A program made the position numbers and the translations under genes. Source: Glandiceps talaboti (taxonomy: Eukaryota; Hemichordata; Enteropneusta; Spengelidae). From it: 64,000 nucleotides of DNA. The DNA is taken from contig NC_135549.1 in the NCBI RefSeq assembly GCF_964340395.1, forward strand, positions 15,672,342 to 15,736,341, in the 5' to 3' direction. Below are positions 49,201 through 60,000 of this stretch, piece after piece (position 1 is the stretch's first letter; each line of letters starts with the position of its first letter). Below the pieces are notes generated by a model. That model ran no database searches and was not told the DNA's origin. It saw nothing but the letters and a program-made list of their open reading frames with translations.

Positions 49201-51882
49201 TCCAGTCCAGCTATGCATGTAAGGTGACTTTACCAGGTATAGACGATTGGTGGAGAATTGACTTGGGAGATAATTTCGAAGTCCATAAGCTAAGGGTATC
49301 GGGGAATAACTCCAGTAAGTCAATTCTCACTTACTCAGTAGTTGAGACACAAGAACGTTGTCTAATGATGTTGAATGCCAGCGTCGTTGCATGAAGGCAA
49401 TCTTAATTCGGTATAATATCCCATGTCATAACTCGACTATGGAAAGGTTATAATCGGCTTATGATGCTGAAAAGCAGTTGTTAATATACACTTATGTATG
49501 TAATATGACGTCTACTAGTGGCCGAATGGGCTAGGTCAGGCACATTTTCTTCTTTATAATAGTCAAAGCACATACATCACCGATAAGACTTCCGTGCTGT
49601 ATGAATATTGCCCTAGGGAAAATAGAACATGACTAGTGTCCCATTATGGCAAAATGGAGTCACTATTGTACACATATTGACCGGCCATGAGGGCGACAGC
49701 ATACGTCTGTTTCCCTCGAGGGCCTGTTGATCACCCCCAAAACAATCCAAGGCCCTTGGGGAAATAGGTTGGGTTTGGGTGATCAACGGGCCTGAGGAGG
49801 AACCGATGTATGGCCTCGCCAGAATAAGGCCAATCAACATGTGTTTTCTAAATCATTAAAAACATCGTCATTAAAAAAGTGACATATGTCACATAATATG
49901 TACATTTTGAAGTCCGTATATGATAGAAATCATTGACTTCTTTGGATACAGTTCACTATCAGTGCATCACACTTCTGCATAGAATTTACAAAGCAACCTA
50001 CACAACTCCTTTGGGTTTTGATCGACCATGGAAGTATAACCCGCAACCAAGTCAAGGATAGTCCCAACCGCCACACAGTATTTCCCGAAAAATATCAACT
50101 AAGCCCTTGATATTAGTTTTTGTACGTGTCGAGTCCTTCTCTGAAACAGGGGCGGCAAGTTCTTCTTCAGATAATTGCAAAAGTTTGAATTTTCTTCTAG
50201 AGTATGTTCGCAACTCATAACTGAGGAAGCCATGTCATCTGCCGTAAAATACCAGTGAGCGCACGCGGAATGACGTCACAGGGCAATAGTTTTCGAACTA
50301 TTGCCTCCTCGATGGAGAGTAGGGCAATATTTCGAAAACTATTGACTGGAGATGTCATTTCGCGTGCAACAGCATTAAAATGCGCAATACCACGTGACCA
50401 CGTATCGACGAATCACAATGCAACAAATGCACGAGATTTGTTATACCACGTAATACGATCTAAGTCAATCACTGAAGACTATACGAAAAACGATGTGTTC
50501 TAAAATGTATCATTGAATCAAAACTATACGTTTGGTTACTGACTCGGACATATCTGCTGTGTTTATTTGAATGAATAAGATCTATACACATCCTTTATCA
50601 TCTAGGAGATTGGCTATTACATTCTCATGCAACTGTGATGACGGGTAAAGCATGTGGAAAACCTGTACAAGTGGAAGAATTCACCCTGCCTGAAATCATC
50701 CGTCAGTGTGATGGCGATGATGGAATCACTGGTCGCTACATCTCAGCACAACTGACCGGTCAGACAACATGTTTAAACTTTTGCGAATTGGAAGCATATG
50801 CAGGTAATGATGGCCTTGTCTGTGTAAATAAAAGAGTTACACACTCTCTAAAAAATACTTCTATCTCGATAAATCATTTTATGCGTGCGTGTAAGCATAT
50901 TGATATGAAGAATTGACTATACCTATCGCATTTGTTTTTAGAATTAAATGGTGACCTGACAAACGTAGCTTTTGAACGACCTACAACCCATAGCAGCAAG
51001 ATTGCAAACATGGGAAGAGGAGGTAAAGCTGTTGACGGCAAGAAGAGTCCAGATTTTTACACTTACAGCTGTGTTCATACAGCAAATGAATTTGAACCCT
51101 ATGTCCTTATAGATCTGGGAACAGCATACAAAATCCTCGAAGTCAACATCACAAATCGTTTAGACATGGAAGGTAAGGGTTGCATACAATCATACAAATT
51201 GACTGTGGATTTCATTCTTAATTTGAGTAGACGTTTTCTTAGAATGAAGGTGTTACTGTGGACGACTATAAAATATGAATATTGATAGAGTAACTTTAGT
51301 AAAAAAAAAAAGTCTAGTAAAGGCTGACAGCATTGTCTTATCACTATCTAATGTAATTCAGATAAATTGTTTTCCAGAAAAACGTATCTATAACTTTGAA
51401 GCTGTAATAGGAGACTATGCTAGTGGTATCTGCAGTCCAGAACCTGTCGGTACAGACTACGTGGACTTTGACTGTGGTGACGGTGGTATTAGGGGACGTA
51501 TCATAACACTCCAGCACCCTGCTGGTACGTTGCCGACAGAAGTATGCGAAGTACACGTATACACTAAAGGTAATGGTGTGTTGTTTGCGTTCTTATTGGG
51601 ATATCAGTAGTGATGAGGTGTAAATGTACTTTCTTTCAGCTTCCCCAGATGTTATCTCTTGTACATGCCTACAATGTATACAAGCCCCTGTAAAACTATT
51701 CATATATTAATACGAACCAATACTTAGAGGATCATATCTTAATGGTCCCCATGATTTAGTCAAAATTATAATATGTTTACTTTTGCCTAAACTAGTAAAC
51801 TCTTCTTATTGTTTTCATTTCAGTCAAAGCCAGTGGTAATTCTATTGAAGCAGGTGGATCGACTGTTTGTCTGTGGTCGTAA
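40037..51882 (+). CDS. Gene 2: secreted protein with Asp-box and two F-type lectin domains (complete, 17 exons)
   Basis: Exons: 40037-40103, 42236-42381, 43462-43527, 44101-44212, 44400-45069, 45844-46030, 46594-46777, 47231-47269, 47534-47575, 48006-48081, 48351-48394, 48693-48899, 49132-49314, 50606-50803, 50942-51172, 51378-51569 and 51824-51882 (stop TAA). The total is 2703 nt, 900 aa, with all phases consistent. Order of parts: signal peptide (1-22), beta-sandwich exons (23-130), large N-I-P-C core (131-353), integrin-alpha/DUF11-like sandwich (354-477), two mini-exon linkers (478-504), Cys unit (505-544), Asp-box exon (545-613), F-lectin 1 (614-740), F-lectin 2 (741-881) and tail. No membrane anchor is visible. 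It lacks the gene 1 kringle. A fucose-binding extracellular role, perhaps in immunity or gamete recognition, is inferred from the lectin domain; nothing here proves it. Confidence 0.83.
42236..44212 (+). CDS. Gene 2 exons 2-4, N-terminal beta-sandwich module
   Basis: Exon 42236-42381 (146 nt, phase 1-0, same length as in gene 3) reads N-A-S-I-Y-F then S-P-Y-Q-A-G-D-S-I and ends S-E-N-L-E. Exon 43462-43527 (22 codons, 0-0) is diverged but aligns with gene 3 through [LI]-V-x2-T, Y-x-H and a conserved W and final T. Exon 44101-44212 (112 nt, the same length as in gene 1) contains H-W-K-I-E-G. The middle exon is the least certain because its DNA also resembles a tRNA-like promoter box. Confidence 0.72.
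44400..45069 (+). CDS. Gene 2 exon 5, large conserved core exon
   Basis: A 670-nt exon, phase 1-2, homologous over its full length to gene 1 32955-33627 and closer to gene 3 62642-63308. Shared with gene 3: I-G-E-K-[AS]-N-A, L-P-A-V-T-L-D, W-T-V-E-I, N-I-P-C-D-S-N-C, I-N-D-G-W, A-S-T-T-V-S and G-Q-I-P. The acceptor follows ACCGAACAG. The nearby AGCAG offers an alternative that would change phase, so the first AG was chosen. Confidence 0.83.
45844..46777 (+). CDS. Gene 2 exons 6-7, integrin-alpha/DUF11-like sandwich
   Basis: Exon 45844-46030 (phase 2-0) carries D-V-V-E-I-C-I-Q and Y-A-W-N-T-S-L-N-F-I-S-T-P-F. Exon 46594-46777 (0-1) carries T-F-V-G-A-L-E-V-L-Y-S-S. Both match gene 1 exons 7-8 in phase. 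The intron between them contains a long TA microsatellite. Confidence 0.78.
46160..46243. repeat. TA microsatellite in gene 2 intron 6
   Basis: About 40 TA units beginning 130 bp after the exon 6 donor. Confidence 0.92.
47231..47575 (+). CDS. Gene 2 exons 8-9, duplicated mini-exons (linker)
   Basis: Two tiny phase 1-1 exons, 47231-47269 (39 nt) and 47534-47575 (42 nt), encode Ser/Thr-rich linkers. Both end in CTGATACAG followed by donor GTAAGAT, which suggests one is a copy of the other. They have no counterpart in gene 1. Because both are phase 1-1, either can be skipped without a frameshift. They are supported only by good splice sites, open frame and mutual similarity. Confidence 0.58.
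48006..48394 (+). CDS. Gene 2 exons 10-11, small Cys-containing unit
   Basis: Exon 48006-48081 (phase 1-2) encodes S-P-G-S-L-L-V-F and M-Y-V-C-A-P. Exon 48351-48394 (44 nt, phase 2-1) encodes Y-G-K-C-V-V-G-I-T-G-G-R-W-L. Both align with gene 1 exons 9-10. A longer open frame at 48245-48454 overlaps the second exon in another frame and was judged non-coding. Confidence 0.7.
48693..48899 (+). CDS. Gene 2 exon 12, Asp-box (BNR-like) exon
   Basis: A phase 1-1 exon with V-S-G-K-L-Y-G-T-G, then E-S-N-D-N-G-T-T-W (aa about 581-589). The last eight residues match the Asp-box S-x-D-x-G-x-T-W. The G-K-L-Y-G strand before it also fits a beta-propeller blade. One blade-like unit is present, joined to the upstream Cys unit. 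Confidence 0.78.
49132..50803 (+). CDS. Gene 2 exons 13-14, F-type lectin domain 1 (degenerate)
   Basis: Exons 49132-49314 and 50606-50803 (both phase 1-1) encode an F5/8-type-C/fucolectin fold: D-D-W-W-R-I-D-L-G in the first exon, and G-R-Y-I-S-A-Q-L with N-F-C-E-L-E-A-Y in the second. The region that should carry the A-V-D-G-N calcium-site loop is shortened, and the fucose-binding His and the R-x-D-x4-R string are not present. This copy is therefore probably structural or has a changed ligand. The 1.3-kb intron between the halves contains two inverted-repeat elements. Confidence 0.8.
49690..49825. mobile_element. Inverted-repeat element in gene 2 intron 13
   Basis: Imperfect arms centred on GTTGATCACCC (left, about 49690-49740) and GGGTGATCAAC (right, about 49770-49825) can fold over a short loop. 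The GC content is higher than in the surrounding intron. It may be a small non-autonomous transposon. Confidence 0.4.
50250..50365. mobile_element. Nested inverted repeats in gene 2 intron 13
   Basis: Outer arms pair around GCGGAATGACGTC (about 50260-50275) and GATGTCATTTCGCG (about 50350-50364). Inside, GGCAATAGTT-TTCG-AACTATTGCC forms a perfect hairpin at 50282-50305, and a related GGGCAATATTTCG follows. It is CpG-rich compared with the intron and looks like a small transposon remnant. Confidence 0.4.
50942..51569 (+). CDS. Gene 2 exons 15-16, F-type lectin domain 2 (binding motif intact)
   Basis: Exons 50942-51172 and 51378-51569, both phase 1-1. The first half has N-V-A-F-E-R-P-T-T-H-S-S, G-G-K-A-V-D-G, S-C-V-H-T, P-Y-V-L-I-D-L-G and I-T-N-R. 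The second half has R-G-R-I-I-T-L and E-V-C-E-V-H-V-Y. The His of C-V-H-T is followed after 26 residues by R-L-D-M-E-E-K-R, which fits the F-lectin fucose motif H-x26-R-x-D-x4-R. The Cys-Cys pair found between the arginines of eel fucolectin is replaced by Met-Glu. Confidence 0.88.
51824..51882 (+). CDS. Gene 2 exon 17, terminal exon
   Basis: After acceptor TTTTCATTTCAG, phase 1, 18 codons ending C-L-W-S then TAA at 51880-51882. It resembles the last exon of gene 1, so both genes end in the same module even though gene 2 carries four lectin exons before it. Confidence 0.68.
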
Positions 51883-51910
51883 AAAGCAACAGAGTTATAA
51901 TAAGGTGAAG

Positions 51911-51940
51911 CTCAGACCATTAAATATTTAGTGGTCTGAG
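51911..51940 (+). other. Hairpin in the gene 2 3' UTR
   Basis: Near-perfect 30-bp palindrome starting 29 bp after the stop: CTCAGACCA and TGGTCTGAG flank the palindromic core TAAATATTTA. An ATTAAA poly(A)-like hexamer falls inside it. Confidence 0.45.
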
Positions 51941-54900
51941 GGTGAAGGGACATGCACAATGTTTGCCGATACTTTCTTCATTCCCAATGAAGACAAGTTT
52001 AAATGTATTCTTTAAAGTTACTATTTCTGTCATGAAAACAAAAAGACAAAAGTAATTACCTTTAATCCTTCGATGACATTACATTTTTTAATGTGCCTGT
52101 CAATGGCATTCTGGTATTGATATTGCTGCTGAATTCTGAATTAACTACGTAGTACATGGGCATGTTTCCAAACAAAATACCTTGAGGTAAATGTCATTAT
52201 TCGATAGTCAAACTTTACGAGAAATGACACATTCTTAGTCATTTAGATATGACTCTTTCCTTTGGTGGACATGCAATAACACGGATCGAGTTACAAGCAT
52301 TCATTAAATTTATGATATTATGGTACAGTAACACATAACACATGTACATTGAAAAACACGACATATGGTCGTCTCTCTTTCTCAAACTGCGCTCCTAGAT
52401 TGTGGAATTCAATTCTTTGCTATTAGATACAAGGCAAGCCCAAAGCATGAACACTTTCAAGAAATACATGCAACTGAAGATACAAGTGTCCCAACAAGCC
52501 TTTTTTACCGTTTCACTCTTCTGATTCCTAAGAATTTCATCTTTGCCTAAATGCACTGGCTTTAATGGCAGAGTAGTCATTGGAACTCATAAGGTTTCAA
52601 CAACAACCTTAACAAGGTCTCTGATTTACACTCAAGAAAAAAGTGTTCATCACTAGAATTTTGACTGATGTCATGTTATCAGGAGATTCTGAAATGGCAT
52701 GATGTATTAACTCCTTATCTAATGGTAGGAATCATTACACTCGTCACTGTAATATCAATGATATACTACTAAAAAGACTTCTTACATTCAATGACAACAT
52801 CTAATTCTACATTATGCATCTTACGGGAGAGATGAATAGTTCAATGTAGGATAAAAAACCTAAATTCTTGTACTTTTGGGGTGGGAGGTTTGATCCATTT
52901 TAGTTCTCATCCTACAAAATCGATTTTGCTGTTAATGGATCTGTTGTACCCCTAAATACAAACATGTCATTTCTTTAAAAAATGTCAAATTTAGAAATGG
53001 AAGAATTTTTGCTCAAATGCATGGCATTATTTTTAAAGTAAGATGTCAACAAAAGAACTATTTTTACTCATTACATACTGGCTTTATATTCATACCACAA
53101 CATACTGATTTGAAATTGATAGTGTGGTTTGAAGCAATTTTGGCCAATTTAGTGAAAACGGGGTGGGGGTCTGAGCCATAAGTATAAGAATTTATTTTTT
53201 TGAACTATTGATCTCGCCCTTAGTACTGTATGCGCACATATATATATAGGTCATTAACCTTGATTTCATTGTGGATTTACTGTGGGTACTGATTTGTGAC
53301 ATTACTACCCATACAGTCATAATTTTACAAAGTGTTCATGAAATGTACAATGCAATCAGTCCACTGTCGTAAGTTAATTAGTTAGTTAGTTAAAAGGGTT
53401 ATGAATGAGGACTACTGCATCATTTAATTACATCTCGCTAACAATGAACATACATAAAATCGGTTTGTAATCTTTGACGTGTTTCGATTACTGCCTGCCA
53501 ACACGGCAGTGTAAACAACAGCGGATAAAAGAACAAGACTAGGGTGAAGGACAGTATAACATTTACATTTATGTGTGTTTGATCTTTCTACTCAAAAGCA
53601 GGAAATTAACTTCTTTTGCAGCATACAATTCATATCAACCGTTTTAGGGCATTTCAACCAATAGCAGTTACCAGACATACATTGAATCTAGTTCTCAATT
53701 CATTCACGACCAAATCGATGTCTTAATTTTCTTACATGCATTTTGCATGATACGTGTTTTAGCATTATATCATATTTATAACTTCTTTTAGTGGGCATCT
53801 ATGTTTTGTGTATATTGGCCATGAAATATGTGCTTTGCACCCAATTTTGAATCGAATAAAATAAAATATACTAAATGTAATTGCTTTCTTGTTTGTGTTT
53901 CTCTGACCTGTGTTATATATAAACTGCATATATATCAGGAGTTGTCCGAGTCTCTGGTTCTCTACCGACGCAAGTATGAGTAAGAATTTTGGTTGAGGCT
54001 TTTTCTAAAGATAATAAATCGTATTCCGCAAGATACAACTGTAAACTCTCAAAAAGATTTAGATTCACACAAATGAAATATATACTTTCCTTTTCTTTTT
54101 GTTTGCAACGTTTCCAATTATTCGATATAAATGCACCCAACTGTTCATTGCGAAAACATCAGATATGGCGACTGATATCCTTCCTTCCCGTTCAGTCAGT
54201 TGCTGCTACCTACAAATGGGGGTGGGGGTGATATTTGCCCATGTACGTGTATGGAAGACTAAAAGCATTCGGCACCATATGTTTTCCTTAGTGGCATATA
54301 TAGTCATAATCTACCAACTGTTGCGAATGTAAAGCTTTCTTGTATAATATAAAACCATATTATTATTATAAAGCTTTCTTTGTCCCCTATTGCTACTGTA
54401 ACAGTTCAACTTCATTCAAATTTCTGTTCGGATTCTCGACCCATTTTCCTATATAAATCTTGATAACCACTTGTTTGCCTAAATACTTGGCTGAATATAT
54501 GAGTAAGTCGGTTTGAAACAATTCCCATTTACACAGAGCGTTCCCAAAACTGCTTTCATCTAGACTATAGATAAGAGCGCCCTCAATGGACCAGTTAAGA
54601 TATAAGTTGTTTATAACGCTTGTTTCCAGGTATAATTAAATATTACTCTATTTCAACTACTTAGCTTATAATAATATTTGTCTACTTTGGAAATTCCCGA
54701 GAGATGTCATAGAATGGAGATTATCGCATTTGGTAAGTTGATTTCGAACAGATATTTGATCAATATCTCCTGGTGTCCTTACTTCCAATTGCCATGGCAT
54801 TCGTAGCCTGGCTAGTTTCAAGCAACCATTAGTTCGCCATATTTATTGAGGCCAGGTGTTGGATCTAATCCATTGATTTAACACCACATTTTTGTGGCAA

Positions 54901-56889
54901 ACTATATTTTAATGGAGGGGAAACTGTCGCTGAAAATTAAAATATCGAATCCAAAGTTATACTTCAACGATTTTTTGTATGTTTCTAAAGACGCTGTCGT
55001 GCAGCACTATTACGCAGTCCTCGTACCACTTCTGATACTTATTCTTGTTCATGTTAATTTTCTATACTGTACATAAATTAAACAGGATTCCATCAATTAA
55101 TGTGTCACGGCTATTCATGTTTATGCTGGTATTTGCGTAACTACATATAATATGTTTGCCTGTAAACACTTATGTGAAAACTCCCTGCTAACAGTTCTAG
55201 ACTTGGAAGAATTATTCTGATTTTAAAACAAACCAATAACTAATTATATAAGCATGCTTGAATAAGTTCGTATACATCACGATTGCAGACTAAATCCTCG
55301 AGGGCGCTGTCACAAATTCAATACTCATATTTTGCAGAAAATTATTGGTCAGGATAAAATTATGAATACTGATACATTGTTGGCAGACCAGAACAAATGA
55401 ATTTTCCTGGTAAGTCATATCGGTGGCATTTATATTATCGCAAAGAATGGCGGTATCCGATTATAAAATCGATAGAAATTTGGCTGGGTGTTTATGAAGT
55501 AATGTAACTTATGTTTGAGAGGAACCGGAGAATGTTAGTTATACTATCTGCGCACGTAAAACAACGTTAATCTAGGATAGACCGGGTGATAGAATCCATA
55601 ATGGCTAATCGTCTTGGCCCAGAGAGTCTGGAGATTGGCTCAGACTGATGTCGGAAATTCCGCTTGCCAGCATCACAGTCAAGTTATCAACTCAGAAAAA
55701 GCATATATTCAAGTTGTAGGAAGAACAGTCGGTATTCTTGACGACCGAGGCCAAGAAGTGGAAGACGCTTTACCACACAGAGAAAATATGTAGGTCTTAC
55801 TTTAGAACGTCTTGTCGACCAAGATCATTCCTAGGTACATGAACACGGCAGATCTAGAGCCTATTTGGGAAGACTGGTAATTTACATGATGTCGCAGTAT
55901 ATATATAGAACACGTTTAACATGTACATACAAATGTATTCCGTGGTGTTGAAGACGAAGAATACTCTCAAACATACAACACTACATGAACAAAATATCGA
56001 TAAAATAAGTATATTCATCACCGATTTCTTCAAATTTCTTCATTTGCACAATGATAGTATGAAGTTATTCGACTAACATAGGAAACAGGGATTCAACATT
56101 CGGGAAATACATGATAGGAAGGCTATTATCTATTTATTCGTTATTCTATTTAAAAGCTTTGACATTCGCTATGAGAATATTCAAAATTCCGATATTAAAA
56201 CAACATATTATTTGGTAAATAAATGACCGACCTTTAATGAATGCAAGTCCCACAAAGCTCTGCCTGTATCTTACCTATGTTTCGCATAGATCGAACAAAG
56301 TTAGTTTTTCTCTCGTGAAGGAAGATTTCAAATGGGTTTGTTTGAGTTGCCACGCACGTTCTCATTTTAGTATTATGTCGTAAAGAGCCAAATACTCCAT
56401 CGACCAATTAGAAGCTGGGAAAATCTTTTTTCGCCGCTTTCATCCTTTCTGATCACAACAACCTGTAGCCTTATGTAATAATACATCTAAGAGGGTATTC
56501 ATAATTATGCCAACAATTCAATAAACTTATTTTGAAATTGTATAGTCAAAAATGAATATTAATTTCAGAATGGAGTTAAACACTACATTTCTTATCCATG
56601 GGCAGGTATCAAAGAACGTCTTTTCGAGAAAGGTAGTGACGTAAAAGGGAGCCGTTGGGTCAGTGTCACACGTAATTTGATAATTGTAATCAGCTTCTCT
56701 ATGGTAACATACAATATCTATACTTGACACAATGCAACTCTTAAAGCGGCACTCCTGCCCAGCAGGATTTCCTGAACTGCGCCTGAGTAAGCAGTTATAC
56801 GATTTTATATTCCATATTATTGATTTCTCTGGTCGTCTAGGCAACAAAGAGCTTTGAGTGATCACATAAATTTATCGCACGTCCTGCGC
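51941..56889. other. Intergenic, gene 2 to gene 3
   Basis: About 5 kb with the second Tourist-like MITE and AATAAA hexamers near 53855. A 112-codon minus-strand frame at 56527-56865 matches nothing I recognise. No other exon was identified. Confidence 0.5.
52824..53219. mobile_element. Harbinger/Tourist-like MITE, copy 2
   Basis: 396 bp with ends CGGGAGAGATGAATAGTT and AACTATTGATCTCGCCC, flanked by TTA at 52821-52823 and 53220-53222. It shares the inner stretch TTTTAGTTCTCATCC and the segment TGGCTTTATATTCATA with copy 1. It is shorter than copy 1 through internal deletions. Confidence 0.68.
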
Positions 56890-56915
56890 GGAAAGTAAGC
56901 GTGATTAGATTTCGT
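56890..56915 (+). promoter_or_regulatory. Conserved upstream block of gene 3
   Basis: Starts GGAAAGTAAGCGTGATT and lies 103 bp before the gene 3 ATG; counterpart of 39942-39967. A weaker match (CAACTTTGAT against AAACTTTGAT) continues toward the ATG. Confidence 0.5.
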
Positions 56916-56992
56916 AACATACGTTTGTGCCTTTCATCACTCTCCAACTTTGATGTGTCTGTGAAGTACTCGTCTAAGTTACACCAGGGACC

Positions 56993-57059
56993 ATGTCTTC
57001 TGTGACTTTTATCTTCATCCTATTCACTGTATGTTTCGCATCACGTGAGGCAATAGCTG
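56993..57059 (+). CDS. Gene 3 exon 1, signal peptide
   Basis: ATG then S-S-V-T-F-I-F-I-L-F-T-V-C-F-A, ending R-E-A-I-A, with donor G|GTAAGT in phase 1. The length of 67 nt equals gene 2 exon 1. The 26-bp block shared with gene 2 lies 103 bp upstream. Confidence 0.78.
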
Positions 57060-60000
57060 GTAAGTCTTTTTTTCAGAAACCTCTTCGTTTAGTTATTTAT
57101 AATTCAGTACAACGTTAACAATTTAGTACATTGGAAGGAATCCGATATATTTACACATTAGTATGCGATATGGTAATGGAGATTAAGTGTTTAGTTTTTG
57201 GAACTGGTTGTGTGAACACTTGATTCCATTCGTACTACATGACGCAACATGAAATATCTGTCCATCTAATATTTATTTGTCACAGACTTGTTGAATAACA
57301 AACAAAAATAGCTTTCGATTATTTATGGGCACATGTAATTTCACTGCTGGCAGAACTATAAATTATGCATATTCCAGAAAATTAAAAATTGTCAAATCAG
57401 GAAATTATTGATTACGTCGGTTGTGTCACATCGATTCTTATGAACCTTACCTCAAGTCACAAACGAATGCCTATACCTCCGTAAGAATGTACGGTAGACA
57501 ATGATGTTCTGTAATTCAATCAATGAATAATAACTGAAAATGCGTACTTCAATCTTATAAACTCAATAAGGAATTGTTTCTTATATCATTATGCATCGTA
57601 TCAAAATAGTTCCAAATTTAATATTACTGTACTAATATTAAATGGAATTTGACACGTAAACTTCTAACAGTATAGATTATATTTGAAAATGCCTTCGCCC
57701 CTGAATGAATAGTAGTAGACATTACTTATTATACACGTATAAGACGGACATAAATCGCAAAATACAATGTTGCACTAGGGTATGTGTTTTAACTCAAACA
57801 ATTATAGTTCCCACACATGGAGGTAAAATACTCAATCCAGATCAGAATATCCTATTCGCCAACTATGAACTAATTACTTGGGACATGTCCTTGGTTATAT
57901 TGCATTTCAATAGTTATATCCTTTTAATATTCTGGTGGTTCCACCTCCTTAACTGCTATGAATAAAGGAAACAATTTCAGCAATATCATTGATTTGATAA
58001 AGGTTTGAATGTTTCTATTCCAAGGAATTGAGTAAGTTATAGAGGCGATACAAAGGCTTGTTAATGACATGTTTTGGAATTATTTAAGGGCAACAGGTCT
58101 TGCAGAAATTGTTGAGATACACGAACAATGTGTTAAATGTCATGGAAACATATTACCAGTACTAAGTACTAAGTATTGCTTTTCACAGTAGCCTTAAAGT
58201 TTCCTTGTCAAGACACATCACTCGACGTGTTTATAAAAATGTAACATTCCCATTATATTCGTCAAGTCTAGCGTTGAATCTAATACATTGCTCAATTTGT
58301 ATGTAGGACGCTAAAGAGAATGTTAAGGGATAGGTAATAGAAAAGGGTGTGTGTTTTCTTAAAACCGCAGTTATCTTTGTCATTTGTCATAGCAGTGGCT
58401 GACAGGATGAATTATTTCAAGTTATATACCACATATTTTGTTTCAAATATGCAATTACTGGTGGTTGGTTTTCAGCCAAAATGGTGTGTTATATTCAATA
58501 ATAGTACTAGTGAAAGACGATAACAGGGAAATCGTTTGTTTTTAATGCTTCTTAGCCTACAGTGCTTATTTAAAAAGCATGCAGAAGCATATTTAACAAT
58601 TAAACTCCCCAAGGTTGAGACAAGCCATATTTCACTGTTTGATAGTGAATAAACAGTCATCAATCCGCTGCCAAGAATAATTTAAATTGCCCCTTGAGTT
58701 ACTCGGTCAACGAACTTCACTAATAACATCCGACTAACAGAAATTAAACAAACTTACATTCACGTACCACTAACGTATTATTACTTGCCACGAATACTAT
58801 TTGAAATGAATGTTTGGTTAGTCAATACGCTAAATGTTGTATTGTCTAATCAAAACAACTCTTTTGAAACAATTTTATATTTCTACTCATGGTACAATAG
58901 AATTGTACGAAGAAGGCGTGTTCGTGACTGCATTTCGTAAAACTTTTAGTTTAAAACCAACATTCATTGATAACAAGTACATTTAAGTGGCGTGTTACTA
59001 TGTAGCAACAATCTTTCGTCAACAACAACAATGGGAATACATTGGGGTATACCATTAAAAAGGGGGTATTATATACAGGATTGTGATATTATTTCTTCGT
59101 TAATCAAATTCGCGAAATGTAATGACGAATCTTTGTAATATGTTCGCTGTAAAATGGCACACACCTGACTAAATCCCGAGTATAATATTGTAAATATGGT
59201 AAATATGTTAAGTGACTTTAGAAATTGTAATAAAATAATGACAGAAAGTGACGGTGCCTTAAATCTTATCTTTAAAGGACTTGATAGTATTAGACACTAT
59301 TTCACGTATGAATTAAATGAACACTAACGAATTAGGTAGGCAACGAACTTGTGTGACTCCAAAATGATGGTGTAATTTAAGTGACTTAATGTCATAATGT
59401 AGTTATTATGTTTAATTGATGCATTACAATTGTACGGCTGTGTTATAATTATATTAGTATTTTATTTGTATGTATCGTAATCATTTGATGGAATGTCAGT
59501 TATGTGTGCCATAAAATGCATATATTTGATACAAGTGCATTTGCACATTTACTCTTCACAGAGTCAGTCAACGCCAGCATATATTTCGATGAATCAAGTG
59601 GTCCCTACCAAGCTGGTGACTCAATTGAACTCAATTTTGTCGTTATTACAACCATGGTTATAGGAGAGACTTCCAACTTCTATGTGAATCCGAGTGAGAA
59701 TTTGCAGGTAAATACGCAAACTGTTATATATTGCATTTTATCAAATAATGTCAGTGTTCACTGGCTCGGTTTGATAAAACCACGCTGAAACCAATGAGAA
59801 ACTGCACATTCTACACTTTAAGATGGAAATATTCATGCTACATGTTGTCTAAATGGAATAAATCATTTAAAGGTTCTGTAACTACATGCAGGTACGAGTG
59901 TGCCAATGTTTTGATGTCTGCATTTGATATATCCATGGTGGCACGTTAGTTCATTTCAGTTAAACAAAATTTGCCAAGGGACTGAATTCAATCTTGCTAT

